Position numbers and translations under genes: made by a program. 64,000 nt of DNA, from positions 124,001 through 188,000 of the forward strand of contig CAVUAF010000020.1 of assembly GCA_963739375.1 (NCBI GenBank), read 5' to 3'. Position 1 is the stretch's first letter, and each line of letters begins with the position of its first letter. Under the pieces are notes generated by a model, which was given only the letters and a program-made list of their open reading frames with translations, was not told where the DNA came from and did no database searches. This DNA is from CAVUAF01 sp963739375 (GTDB taxonomy: Bacteria; Acidobacteriota; Terriglobia; Terriglobales; Acidobacteriaceae). Below are positions 35,999 through 45,312 of this stretch, one piece after another.

Positions 35999-37357
35999 AT
36001 GGCGCAGGTCTTTCCCTTCCGTGCGCTCCGCTACCACGAGGCCAGAGTCCCCATCGCCTCCGTGGTTACACAACCGTACGACAAAATCACCCCGGCGATG
36101 CAGGCCGCCTATTACGACGCCAGCCCCTACAACCTGGTACGCATCATCCTGGGGCGCGCGGAACCCGGCGACACCGACCAGAACAACGTCTACACCCGCG
36201 CCGCACAATGCTTCCGCGAGTGGCGCGAGCAGCAGGTCCTGGTTCCCGAGCCGCAGCCCGCCATCTTCCGCTACACGCAGACGTTTTCCGCTCCCGCGGG
36301 CTCCGCGCTGGCGGGCCGCGAGTTCGAGCGCCAGGGCTTCATCGCGCTTGGCCAACTCGAGGACTACCGCTCCGAGGTCGTTTTTCGCCACGAGCAGACG
36401 CACCCCGGCCCCAAGCAGGACCGCCTCCAGTTGCTGCGTGCCACTCGCGCCCACTTCGGGCAGCTCTTCATGCTGTACCGCGACCGTGAGCGCCGCGTCG
36501 AAAAGCTGCTGCCGGCGTCCGCCGCGCCGCTGGTCGAAGTGAAAGATGAGTACGGCGTCGTGCATCGCCTCTGGCGCGTGGCCGATCCGGGCATCCTCGC
36601 CGCCGTGCAGGAGGCGATGCTGGAAAAGCAACTTGTCATCGCCGACGGCCATCACCGCTACGAAACCGCGCTCGCCTACCGCAACGAACGCCGCGAGGAG
36701 GCGATCCGCTCCCTCTCCGTCGCCGTGCCGGCCGTGGGGACGGGTTCCTACATCTGGAAGGAAGAGTGGACCGCCTTCGAGCGCGCCATGATGACCTTCG
36801 TTAACCTGGACGCCCCGGGCCTGCTGGTGCTGCCCACGCATCGCGTGGTCTCCGGAATGCCGAACTTCGCGAGCGACGTCTTCCTGCAGAAGACGCGCCC
36901 GGCGTTCGATTGCCAACCGGTGCCCGGGCCGGTGGCGCCCGAAAAGCTGTTGCAGATGATTGCCGAACGCCCCCCGGGCGCCATTCGGCTGGCCGCCGTG
37001 ACCCGGCTGGGCGCGTGCCTGCTGACCTTCCGCCCCGGCGACGCCCAACCCTTCATCGGCGGGCTTTCGCCGCGTCAGCAGAAGCTGGACGTGGTTGTGC
37101 TCCATCGCGTGGTCTTGCAGGAGATGCTGGGGATCGGCGAAGAGGCGGTCCGCGAGCAGCGTCATATCGGCTATCACCGCGACGCGCGCGAGGCCGTGGA
37201 GCAGGTGCGCCAGGGCGCCGACGCCGCTTTCCTGCTGAACCCCGTTTCCGTTCACCAGGTGGCCGAGGTCGCGTTGGCCGGTGAAGTCATGCCGCAGAAG
37301 TCCACCGACTTTTATCCCAAGCTCCTTAGCGGACTGGCCATTTATGCGCTGGAGTAG
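35999..37357 (+). CDS. DUF1015 family protein
   Basis: A 452-residue protein of DUF1015, a family of unknown function sometimes called SpoOJ/ParA/ParB-associated. It starts MAQVFPFRALRYHE, and has VTQPYDKITPAMQAAYY, ARVPIASV, the signature IADGHHRYETALAYRNERR, and LLNPVSVHQVAEVALAGEVMPQKSTDFYPK. No signal peptide. The ATG at 35,999 is preferred to that at 35,963, which would add 12 residues outside the family pattern. It overlaps the amidase gene by 14 bases. Confidence 0.85.
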   Translation: MAQVFPFRALRYHEARVPIASVVTQPYDKITPAMQAAYYDASPYNLVRIILGRAEPGDTDQNNVYTRAAQCFREWREQQVLVPEPQPAIFRYTQTFSAPAGSALAGREFERQGFIALGQLEDYRSEVVFRHEQTHPGPKQDRLQLLRATRAHFGQLFMLYRDRERRVEKLLPASAAPLVEVKDEYGVVHRLWRVADPGILAAVQEAMLEKQLVIADGHHRYETALAYRNERREEAIRSLSVAVPAVGTGSYIWKEEWTAFERAMMTFVNLDAPGLLVLPTHRVVSGMPNFASDVFLQKTRPAFDCQPVPGPVAPEKLLQMIAERPPGAIRLAAVTRLGACLLTFRPGDAQPFIGGLSPRQQKLDVVVLHRVVLQEMLGIGEEAVREQRHIGYHRDAREAVEQVRQGADAAFLLNPVSVHQVAEVALAGEVMPQKSTDFYPKLLSGLAIYALE

Positions 37358-38885
37358 CGTGCACGCTTGCGCCATCACGCTCGCCGTTGTGGCGGCGAGC
37401 GCGGTCTTCTCTGCTTCCCTGCCTCCCGCCGACCCGCAGGCTCCCGCCGAGGCCCCCAAGCGCCTCTCCGTCTACACTCCCGGCGCCTCTTTTGCGGTGG
37501 CGGCGACCGACCGCAATGGCCAGCCGTATGCCGACGCCGTCGACGTGCTGGGGCCGCTCGGCCAACTCGAAATCCAGGACCAGGGAAAGAAGTGGAAGGC
37601 GCGTTTCACGCCGGCCGAGGCGCTGCATCCCGCCAAGCCCGGCGAGGCGGTCGAAGTGCGTTTCGAAGACGGCAAGAACAAGGCGCGGGTCCGCGGCCGC
37701 GACGTGCCGCTCGCCGCGCCCGTCGCGGTCGAGAACGGCCGGCCGCAGCTCCCCATCACCTCTTTGCCGGCCGTCTTTGCCGCCATGCTGAACACGCGCA
37801 TCAGCCTGCATGAGAGTGCGCGGCGGCTGTTTCTCGGCGAAGTCGGCACCCGCTTCACCGCCGAAGTGAAACCCGCGCCCGAGTCGCTGGTGCTGAACTT
37901 CAGCGCTCCGGTGAATCCCACCGTCCACACCGAGCCGGGCAAGCTGCGCATGACGTTCGTGCGCGAGCCGCTGATCACCATGAACGACCGCCTCACCTTC
38001 GACAGCAAGACCATTCCCCTCGTGACCTACGGCGAGGCCAACGGCGCCGCCGAATTGACCGTGAACAGCACCACGCCGCTGCTCGCTTCCTTCAGCAACG
38101 GCGGCAGGACGATCACCCTGACGCTGGCGCCCACCCCGGCCCAGGCCGCCGCCAGGGAGAATGCCGGCACACCGGCGGCGAGCGTCGCCGCGCCGCCGGC
38201 AACCCCGGAAAAGCCGGCCGCCACCCCCGTACCGTCTCCGGGCCACGCGCGTTTTCTGGTGCTCATCGATCCGGCGCACGGCGGCGAGGAGCGCGGGGCC
38301 GTGCTGAGCGAAACAATTCTCGAGAAGGACCTCGCGTTGTCGCTGGCGCGGCGCCTGAAAACGGAATTGGCGGCGCGCGGCATCGCCGCGTCCCTGCTGC
38401 GCGATCAGGACATCACCGTGAGTCTCGATCAGCGCGCCCAGGCCGCCAATGCGGTGCGTCCCTGGCTCTACCTCGCGCTGCACGTCACCGCCAGCGGCGC
38501 CGGCGTGCGCCTCTACACGCCGCTGCTGCCGGCAGCTGCCGCGGCCGCTCCCGCGGGCCTGGTGCCCTGGGAGCGCGCGCAACAGGGCGCACTCGCGAAC
38601 AGTCGCAGCCTCGGCGAGGCCCTGCTGGCACGGCTGCAGCAGCACCAGGTGGCCGCCACGCTGACGTCCGCTCCGCTGCGCCCGCTCAACAACATCACCG
38701 CCGCCGCCCTGGCCATTGAGGTCACGCCCCCCTCCGGTCCCAAGCCCCTGGAACGCCTCGCCTCCTCCGGATTTCAGCAGCAGATCGCGGCCGCTCTCGC
38801 CGTCGCCCTCGCGGAAGTTCAAAAGGAGCTGGAACCCGCGGCCGTCGAGCGGCGTGGCGTCGCGCCCCCGGGAGCCACGCCATGA
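37344..38885 (+). CDS. N-acetylmuramoyl-L-alanine amidase (Amidase_3), secreted
   Basis: A 513-residue zinc peptidoglycan amidase that cuts between MurNAc and L-Ala. After a signal peptide (ACAITLAVVAASAVFSA) come about 250 residues with AMIN-like beta segments (LNFSAPVNPTVHTEPGKL), a Pro/Ala linker and the catalytic domain from about residue 312: VLIDPAHGGEERGAV (first His and Glu), EKDLALSLARRLKTEL, LLRDQDITVSLDQRAQAAN and YLALHVTAS (third ligand). The C-terminal half lacks an obvious final catalytic Glu in its usual context other than LAIEVTPPS. Coupled to DUF1015 upstream and to the GerMN gene by ATGA. Confidence 0.8.
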   Translation: MRWSSVHACAITLAVVAASAVFSASLPPADPQAPAEAPKRLSVYTPGASFAVAATDRNGQPYADAVDVLGPLGQLEIQDQGKKWKARFTPAEALHPAKPGEAVEVRFEDGKNKARVRGRDVPLAAPVAVENGRPQLPITSLPAVFAAMLNTRISLHESARRLFLGEVGTRFTAEVKPAPESLVLNFSAPVNPTVHTEPGKLRMTFVREPLITMNDRLTFDSKTIPLVTYGEANGAAELTVNSTTPLLASFSNGGRTITLTLAPTPAQAAARENAGTPAASVAAPPATPEKPAATPVPSPGHARFLVLIDPAHGGEERGAVLSETILEKDLALSLARRLKTELAARGIAASLLRDQDITVSLDQRAQAANAVRPWLYLALHVTASGAGVRLYTPLLPAAAAAAPAGLVPWERAQQGALANSRSLGEALLARLQQHQVAATLTSAPLRPLNNITAAALAIEVTPPSGPKPLERLASSGFQQQIAAALAVALAEVQKELEPAAVERRGVAPPGATP

Positions 38886-39475
38886 TTCCCCGCGCCCTGC
38901 AAATCACCATCGTGTTGCTGGTGGCCGGGGTATTTGGCATGGGCCTCTACGTGCTGCACCTGAAACAGCGCGCCGAACAGCTGGAGAGCGCTCGTCGCTC
39001 CGGCCAGCGGCCCCTGGCGCCGCCCGTCAGCGGCCCGGCCGCCCGCGTGATGATCTACTTTGCCGACGACGCCAGCGGCAGCCTGCACACGCGCTTGCTC
39101 AGTGTTCCGCTGCCGGCCGATCCCGCCGAGCGCGGCCGCGAGCTGCTGCGCGCCGTGCTCGCCGTTTATCAGGAGAAGAACTCGCCGCACGCCATCGGCG
39201 CCGGGGCCGACGTCCGCGCCGTTTACCTCGTGGGCAGCGACACCGCCGTGGTCGACCTGACCGCGCAGCTGGCCAACGACCACCCCTCCGGCGTGCTGGA
39301 AGAATCGCTGACGCTGGTTTCGCTGGTTCAGACGCTGGCCGCCAACTCGCCGGGCTTGTTGCGCGTCAAGTTCCTGGTCGACGGCCGCGAGCGCGAAACG
39401 CTTGCCGGCCACGCCGACTTGCGCGACTTCTACGACACCGCCGCCGTCGCCGCCTGGGCCGCAGACACGAAGTAG
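38882..39475 (+). CDS. GerMN-domain membrane-anchored protein
   Basis: A 197-residue protein with an N-terminal membrane segment (ALQITIVLLVAGVFGMGLYVL) and a GerMN domain: ARVMIYFADDASGSLHTR, ERGRELLRAVLAVY, VRAVYLVGSDTAVVDLT and LVSLVQTLAANSPGLLRVKFLVDG. GerMN domains occur in spore germination and envelope proteins; here it follows an amidase with a four-base overlap, which suggests a cell-wall role. Confidence 0.78.
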   Translation: MIPRALQITIVLLVAGVFGMGLYVLHLKQRAEQLESARRSGQRPLAPPVSGPAARVMIYFADDASGSLHTRLLSVPLPADPAERGRELLRAVLAVYQEKNSPHAIGAGADVRAVYLVGSDTAVVDLTAQLANDHPSGVLEESLTLVSLVQTLAANSPGLLRVKFLVDGRERETLAGHADLRDFYDTAAVAAWAADTK

Positions 39476-39515
39476 CCAGGAACCACTGACCCCGGAAGGC
39501 CGCCGCCTGACGGCT

Positions 39516-39625
39516 CGCTGGCCGACGACCGAAGACCGACGACCGACGACCGACGCCGCTCTCCTGCTATGATTCCGCCTCGCAGCCTCTGGCAACTGAC
39601 AACCAGCAACTGGCAACTAGGTACT
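39516..39625. repeat. Short degenerate repeats before rph
   Basis: GACCGACGACCGAAGACCGACGACC-type heptamers (about 39522-39557, quoted in part) are followed by CAACTGACAACCAGCAACTGG words (39591-39618). The second type recurs at 49697-49757 and 49917-49975. The rph frame stays open through them, so they could be mistaken for coding sequence. Confidence 0.55.
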
Positions 39626-39628
39626 GAC

Positions 39629-40372
39629 TTGATCTATCGCAGCGACCAACGCGCTCCCGACCAGATGCGTCCCGTCAACCTCGTGCCCGAATTCATCTCC
39701 ACCGCCGAGGGATCGGTGCTGATCGAGGTGGGCAACACGCGCGTCATCTGCACTGCCACGGTGGAAGAAACGGTGCCGACGTTCCTGCGCAACACCGGCA
39801 AGGGCTGGGTCACCGCCGAGTACGGCATGCTGCCGCGCTCTACCCTGACGCGCACGCCGCGCGAGGCCGCGCGCGGACGCGCCAGCGGCCGCACGCTCGA
39901 GATCCAGCGCCTCATCGGCCGTTCCCTGCGCGCCGTGGTCGACCTGACGCGGCTCGGCGAGCGCACGCTCTGCGTCGACTGCGACGTCATCCAGGCCGAC
40001 GGCGGCACGCGCACCGCGGCCATCACCGGCGCCTTCGTCGCGCTCGGCCTGGCGCTCGAGCAGACTGCGTCGAGGCGCGGCACGCTGCAGTGCCGCTGCC
40101 CATCCGCGACTTCGTGGCCGCCACCAGCGTGGGCATCGTGGACGGCGAGATCATGCTCGACCTCTCCTACGAGGAGGATTCGCGCGCCGACGGTGGACAT
40201 GAACATCGTCGCGACCGGCGAGCGGCAGCTCGTCGAAGTGCAGGGCACCGCCGAGCTGCACCCCTTCGACGACGAGCAGCTTCGCCGCATGCTCGACCTG
40301 GCGCGCGCGGGCATCGACGCCCTCATCGCCCGCCAGAAAGCCGTCCTCACCGGCCTGCTGCTGCGGCAGTAA
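39629..40372 (+). CDS. rph: Ribonuclease PH (two compensating indels)
   Basis: RNase PH trims tRNA 3' ends phosphorolytically. The 248-codon gene starts at a TTG (39,629) giving MIYRSDQRAPDQMRPV, the usual N-terminus. It then has GSVLIEVGNTRVICTATVE, KGWVTAEYGMLPRSTLTR, GRTLEIQRLIGRSLRAVVD and CDVIQADGGTRTAAITGA. Between about 40,078 and 40,190 the frame is shifted (conserved LPIRDFVAATSVGIVDGE is in another frame) and is then restored to VDMNIVATGERQLVEVQGTA. The total length is normal, so a paired insertion and deletion of single bases is likely. Confidence 0.9.
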   Translation: MIYRSDQRAPDQMRPVNLVPEFISTAEGSVLIEVGNTRVICTATVEETVPTFLRNTGKGWVTAEYGMLPRSTLTRTPREAARGRASGRTLEIQRLIGRSLRAVVDLTRLGERTLCVDCDVIQADGGTRTAAITGAFVALGLALEQTASRRGTLQCRCPSATSWPPPAWASWTARSCSTSPTRRIRAPTVDMNIVATGERQLVEVQGTAELHPFDDEQLRRMLDLARAGIDALIARQKAVLTGLLLRQ

Positions 40373-40458
40373 CGGCAGCGCCCCATATTGACTTCGCCGG
40401 CTCCCGGAACTACGCTCAGGCTGGTTTCCTACAAAATTTCTCTTTCGGGGGCGCCGTC

Positions 40459-41100
40459 ATGAGGTCCCGCTCGCTGTGCGCCGCGGTTGTCCTTCTTCTG
40501 CTGTCGGCTCTGGCCTTCGCCGCCGACGATCCCAAACAGACTCCGGCCAATACCATCAACATCAGCTTTGCGGATCTGCCCAAGCCGCAGACCTTCGCGC
40601 AGCCGATCAAGTTCTATATCGATGATGTGATTGATCGCAGCGGCAACGCCCAGCCCATGCTCGTGCTCAAGGGCCGCGGCGGCGTGTACCTCGACCAGGA
40701 GCCGGTCAAGATCATGCGCGCCGCCCTCGAGCAGGCGCTCAAGTCGGGCGACCTGCTCGCCACCGACAAAGCCGGCGCCGATTTCCTGCTCACCGCCTAC
40801 GTCTTCCATTTCGGGCTGGCGGAAGGTTCCGGGTACGACTTCTACGGCAAGGTGGACCTGAACATCGTGGTCAAGAACGCCAAGAGCGGCAAGTCGCAGC
40901 AGATCACCGCCCTGGGCACCGCCATCGAGAACGCGGCCTTCCGCAAGAAGACGCTGCTGAAGAACGTCAAGGAGAACATCGAGACCGCGCTGGAGGAGGC
41001 GATGCGCAATTTCATGCGCGGCACCAAGCTGCGCGATGCCGTCCTGGCGCTCGCCGCAGCTCCTGCTCCCGCGCCCGCTCCCCCGGCGCCGCCTCAGTGA
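40459..41100 (+). CDS. Secreted protein of unknown function
   Basis: A 213-residue protein with a signal peptide (SLCAAVVLLLLSALAFA). The mature part reads INISFADLPKPQTFAQPIKF, LKSGDLLATDKAGADFLLTA and GYDFYGKVDLNIVVKNAKSG, with a Pro/Ala C-terminal tail. The pattern (periplasmic alpha/beta domain with an expected variable-strand core) recalls lipoproteins that measure cellular load, but I cannot place it. Its end overlaps that of the convergent gene. Confidence 0.6.
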   Translation: MRSRSLCAAVVLLLLSALAFAADDPKQTPANTINISFADLPKPQTFAQPIKFYIDDVIDRSGNAQPMLVLKGRGGVYLDQEPVKIMRAALEQALKSGDLLATDKAGADFLLTAYVFHFGLAEGSGYDFYGKVDLNIVVKNAKSGKSQQITALGTAIENAAFRKKTLLKNVKENIETALEEAMRNFMRGTKLRDAVLALAAAPAPAPAPPAPPQ

Positions 41101-41581
41101 ACGTTGTTCTTTATTTCGTTCACGATCTTGTTGGCCAGCAGCTTGGCCAGGAAGTTCTCTTTCATGCGCGGGTCGGTCTTGACCGTGACTTCCTTGTCGA
41201 GGAGCACCGACTGGTCGCTCTGCCGCTTGGCTGAGAACTGGGCGCGCAGGTTACGCCGCCCGACGCCGAAGCCGATGATGACCGCCTTGGCGACGCTTCC
41301 TTCTTGTACTCCAGCACGTTGCCGGCGATGATGATCGAGTTCGGCGCGTCGGCCGTATCTATCACTTCGCCTTCGCCGATCGGCTGTCCTACCAGCTTTG
41401 ACTTCTTCAGGGCATTCTTGATTTCGGCGTAGAGCAGGTCGGAGAATTCGGGCGAGAGCTCGACTCCCTCGGCACGTTCAAAGTGCTTCACTTCCGCCGA
41501 CTTGAACTTGGGCTCTGCCGCCCACAGCGTGCTCCCGAGGCAAACCACCAATAAGGCCGCTAACACCAATCGCAGGCGCAT
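41094..41581 (-). CDS. Secreted DUF4410-like protein (one frameshift)
   Basis: About 162 residues. The signal peptide is LRLVLAALLVVCLGSTLWA; then EFSDLLYAEIKNALKKSKLV and IIIAGNVLEYKKEA. An indel near 41,300 moves the continuation (VAKAVIIGFGVGRRNLRAQF, VTVKTDPRMKENFLAKLL) to another frame. The IGFGxGR core after a low-complexity joint is typical of DUF4410, an envelope-protein family of unknown role. It overlaps the convergent secreted gene by seven bases. Confidence 0.6.
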
Positions 41582-41695
41582 AGCTATCCTCCAGCTTAGG
41601 TGTCCGAGAGATGCCGGAATTATACGCGCGTCACAGCGGCATAGCGCCTTTTGTGCTAGGCTTCAGCCCTCTCCTTAAGACAAAGGTGGTGCGCC

Positions 41696-43027
41696 ATGAG
41701 AACCCCGGCCACGACCGCGCGTAATGTCTCCGTCCTCTTCTTGTGTCTCCTGCTATTTGCAGCTCAGGCTGTCGCGGTCTCCAAGGTCAAGCTCCGCGGC
41801 TACATCACCGCGCACCCCGACCCGCAAACCATCACTATCCTCGATGACGTCATCCACCTTAGTGCCCCGTCCCCGAATCTGGAGATTGGCTTGCTAGTCG
41901 AGGTCGAGGGCACGTGGACGGGCCGCCACCAGTTCGCGGCCGAAAAAGCCACGCTCGATCTCGAGCAGTTCAGCAAGGTGGTGCACGAGAGCGCGTATCT
42001 GGACCGCGAACCCACCGAGGAGCAGCAGATCTCTGCCGGCCAGCCCGCGCGCCTCAAGGTGGATGGTGAGCTGCTCGTGCTCGACGAGAAGACGAAACGC
42101 ACGTGGCCGGCCACCGTGCCCCCCGCCGGTGCTGCCGCCGCCACCCCCGGCATCGCCGCCCGCCAGGTGCGCTATGAAGGCGTGCGCCGCCCCGATGGAT
42201 TGATCGTCGCTTCCGAGGTCGAGCTCGGCTCCATCGCGCAACCCGACGCCTTCAAGATGGGCGACGTGGCGATTACCCGGGCGAGCGAGGAAAAAACCGG
42301 CATCGACATCCTGGAATTCCGCAAGGGCACCAAGGTGCAGGCTCGCATGAAGCTGCTGGACATTCCCAAGGTCCAGGAGTACGTCCGCAAGCTGGGCCAC
42401 TCGCTGGTCCCGCCCATGTGGGAGAAGACCAGCGCCGGCGTCGAGTTCCGTTTCTTCGTGGTCGAGGATCCCTCCATCAACGCCTCCGCCCTGCCCGACG
42501 GCACCTTGCTCATCAACACCGGCCTGCTCGGCGCGGTGGAGAGCGAAGCGCAGCTCGCCTTCGTCCTCAGCCACGAAATCGCCCACACCATGCAGATTCA
42601 CTACTGGCGCCAGGTGCATGAGACCCGCACCAAGCGCATTCTCATCACCATCGCCGCCTATGCCGCCTCCGGCTACATCGGGGACGCCGCGCTCGTCCTC
42701 GGGCAGCTCGGCCTGGAAGCCGTGGTCAATGGCTACGGCCGCCGCATCGAAAACCAGGCGGACCGCATCGGCATGCAGAACATCGTGGAACGCGGCTACG
42801 ACCCGCGCGAAGCCATCGGCTTCTCCAAGATGATCATCGACCGCTACGGCAGCCGCGCCACCACCAGCCGCATCTGGGACAACCACGAGGCCATGCTGCT
42901 GCGCGGCAGCTTCCTGGCCACCCAGATCCGCTGGCAGTATCCGGAAGCGAACTTCGACAACCTCCGGAAGACCACCCCGGAGTTCGAGGCCATGAAGGAA
43001 GCCCTCGGTCCGGTCAAGATCATGTGA
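41696..43027 (+). CDS. Secreted M48 family metalloprotease
   Basis: A 443-residue zinc protease. A signal peptide (VSVLFLCLLLFAAQAVA) is followed by two beta-rich OB-like modules (residues about 28-180) and the M48 domain. Zinc ligands are in HEIAH (293-297) and Glu352 in RIENQADRIG; the N-terminal strand EFRFFVVEDPSINASALPDG is conserved in the family. There is no TPR region as in BepA. It may take part in outer-membrane or exported-protein quality control. The ATG follows AAGGTGGTGCGCC. Confidence 0.85.
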   Translation: MRTPATTARNVSVLFLCLLLFAAQAVAVSKVKLRGYITAHPDPQTITILDDVIHLSAPSPNLEIGLLVEVEGTWTGRHQFAAEKATLDLEQFSKVVHESAYLDREPTEEQQISAGQPARLKVDGELLVLDEKTKRTWPATVPPAGAAAATPGIAARQVRYEGVRRPDGLIVASEVELGSIAQPDAFKMGDVAITRASEEKTGIDILEFRKGTKVQARMKLLDIPKVQEYVRKLGHSLVPPMWEKTSAGVEFRFFVVEDPSINASALPDGTLLINTGLLGAVESEAQLAFVLSHEIAHTMQIHYWRQVHETRTKRILITIAAYAASGYIGDAALVLGQLGLEAVVNGYGRRIENQADRIGMQNIVERGYDPREAIGFSKMIIDRYGSRATTSRIWDNHEAMLLRGSFLATQIRWQYPEANFDNLRKTTPEFEAMKEALGPVKIM

Positions 43028-43106
43028 CGCGTCGGCTGGTTAAGTTCTTCGATGCCGGGCAAGGAAACTTCTTGGGCGTCCCACGCTCCTACTGCTAGCC
43101 TTATCC

Positions 43107-44663
43107 GTGGAAACCCAATCCATCGTCGTCCTCGACTTCGGCTCGCAATACACGCAGCTCATCGCGCGCCGCATCCGCGAGCAGAGCGTCTTCTCGGTCG
43201 TCCTTCCCTGCACCGCCGCGCTCGACGAAATCCGCGGCTACGCGCCGCTGGGCATCATCCTGAGCGGCGGCCCGTCCTCGGTGTATGACGCTGACGCGCC
43301 GCCGGCCGACGCCCGCGTCCTCGCCCTCGGCCTGCCCGTGCTCGGCATCTGCTACGGCCTGCATTTCATCGTGCATGCGTTGGGGGGCGACGTGCGCGCC
43401 GGCAAAGCGCGCGAGTACGGGCACGCGGAGATCGAGATCACGCGCCCCTCGCGCCTCTTCGCCAGCCTGCCAACGGCCATCAAGGTCTGGATGTCGCACG
43501 GCGACGAAGCCCGCGCCCTGCCCCCGGATTCCAGCTGGTAGCCCGCTCCGCCCACGCCACGGCCGCCATCGAGGACGAGCAGCGCCGCATCTGGGCGGTG
43601 CAGTTCCATCCCGAGGTCCATCACACCCCGCTGGGCGCCCAGGTCCTGCACAATTTTGTCTTCGACATCTGCGGCGCCGCACCCAACTGGACCTCGCAGC
43701 GCTTCATCGATGCCACCATCGCCCAGGTGCGCCAGCAGGTGGGCGACGGCCACGCGCTTTGTGCCCTCTCCGGCGGCGTCGATTCCGCAGTCGCGGCCAC
43801 CCTGGTGCATCGCGCCATCGGCGACCGCCTCACCTGCGTCTTCGTCAACAACGGCGTGCTGCGCAAGAACGAGTTCGAGAAGGTGCAGAAGAACCTGCAC
43901 CACCGCCTGGGCCTCAACCTCATCGCCGTGGACGCCAGCCAGCGCTTCCTCGCAAAGCTCGCCGGCGTCTCCGACCCGGAGCAGAAGCGCAAAATCATCG
44001 GCGCCGAGTTCATCGCCGTGTTCGACGACGAGGCCGCGAAATCGTCGCCCAGCACCGCCAGGAAGGCGGCGCCGAGTTCCTGGTGCAAGGCACGCTCTAC
44101 CCCGACGTCATCGAGTCCCGCTCCGTGCGCGGCCCCTCCCAGACCATCAAGTCGCACCACAACGTCGGCGGCCTGCCGGAGAACATGAAGCTCAAGCTCA
44201 TCGAGCCGCTCAAGGACCTGTTCAAGGACGAGGTGCGGCGCATCGGCCGCAACCTCGGCATGCCCGAGGAAATCGCTGCAGCGCCAGCCCTTCCCCGGAC
44301 CCGGCCTCGCCGTCCGCATTCTCGGCGAGGTCACTCCCGAGCGCATTCGCCTGCTGCAGGAAGCCGACGACATCGTGGTCACGGAAATCAAGCTCGCCGG
44401 CCTGTACGCGAAAATCTGGCAGTCCTTCGCGGTGCTGCTCCCGGTGATGAGCGTGGGCGTCATGGGCGACGCCCGCACCTACGCCTACACCTGCGCCATC
44501 CGCGCCGTGCACTCGGAGGACGGCATGACCGCCGACTGTCGTCGAGCTGCCGTGGGAGGTGCTGAAGCGCATCTCCACCCGCATCGTCAACGAAGTCCGC
44601 GGCATCAACCGCGTGGTCTACGACATCACCTCGAAGCCCCCCGGCACGATTGAATGGGAGTGA
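43107..44663 (+). CDS. guaA: GMP synthase (glutamine-hydrolysing), frameshifted
   Basis: GuaA aminates XMP to GMP. The class I amidotransferase half shows VLDFGSQYTQLIARRIRE, ILSGGPSSVYD, the nucleophile Cys in LGICYGLHFI and QFHPEVHHTPLG. The synthetase half has the P-loop ALSGGVDSAVAA, VFVNNGVLRKNE, QGTLYPDVIESRS and QPFPGPGLAVRILGE, ending KPPGTIEWE. Four indels (near 43,535, 44,040, 44,280 and 44,537) break it; the first two are a lost G from GGG and from GG. As guaA is usually needed for growth, they are probably sequence errors. The start is a GTG at 43,107. Confidence 0.93.
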
Positions 44664-44664
44664 G

Positions 44665-45162
44665 TTACGGCGCCGGCGTCGCGCTCGCGGGCTTGGCCGC
44701 GGCGGGCATCAGGAAGCCATCCACGATCGTGTACGCCAGCTCGCGGATTTTGGCGCCGCTCTCCAGCGTCTGCGCTTCGTCGAAAGTGATCACCACCGCA
44801 TCGTCGGTGTGCTGCAGTGACCGGAACGTGACTTTTACCCACGCGCCCAGCCCCAGAGTCGATCCGTAATCACGCATCTCGCCCGGCCGCCGTTTCAGGC
44901 CCGCCACGAACAGGTAAATCTGGTCTCCCGGCTCCAGGCCCTTGGTATCCGGCTCTGCCAGCTTGAATCCGGCGCCCTTTTTGCTGGCGTCGAGGTAGCT
45001 CTCGAACCCGACGACCACGCCCTTCTTCGAGATCGTCTGCCCTTGGTGCACGGTCATCTTCCCGTCAGGTTCAACAAGGAAAGATTTGATCATCACTTTT
45101 TGTGCGGACGCGCTGGCCACCAGGCACCCGGCCAGCAGCAGGTTGCGCGATATCCCGGACAT
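44665..45162 (-). CDS. Secreted protein of unknown function
   Basis: A 165-residue protein with a signal peptide (NLLLAGCLVASASA) and a beta-rich mature part: IKSFLVEPDGKMTVHQG, GLEPGDQIYLFVAGLKRRPGE and GAWVKVTFRSLQHTDDAVVITFDE. The tail is Pro/Ala rich. No family recognised. The start follows GGAGGACAGACG. It converges on guaA with stops one base apart. Confidence 0.6.
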   Translation of the reverse strand: MSGISRNLLLAGCLVASASAQKVMIKSFLVEPDGKMTVHQGQTISKKGVVVGFESYLDASKKGAGFKLAEPDTKGLEPGDQIYLFVAGLKRRPGEMRDYGSTLGLGAWVKVTFRSLQHTDDAVVITFDEAQTLESGAKIRELAYTIVDGFLMPAAAKPASATPAP

Positions 45163-45312
45163 CGTCTGTCCTCCACTGCCATGAGTGGCGACTGCCTGCC
45201 GAGAGCGAGGCGGATTCTAGCACCGCGCCGGCGGGCCTGCCGTGACGCCGGGGCACGCCGCTTTGCAACCTCGGGTGGCGGTGCTATGCTTGCTTCCTCT
45301 CGGAGGCCCGGG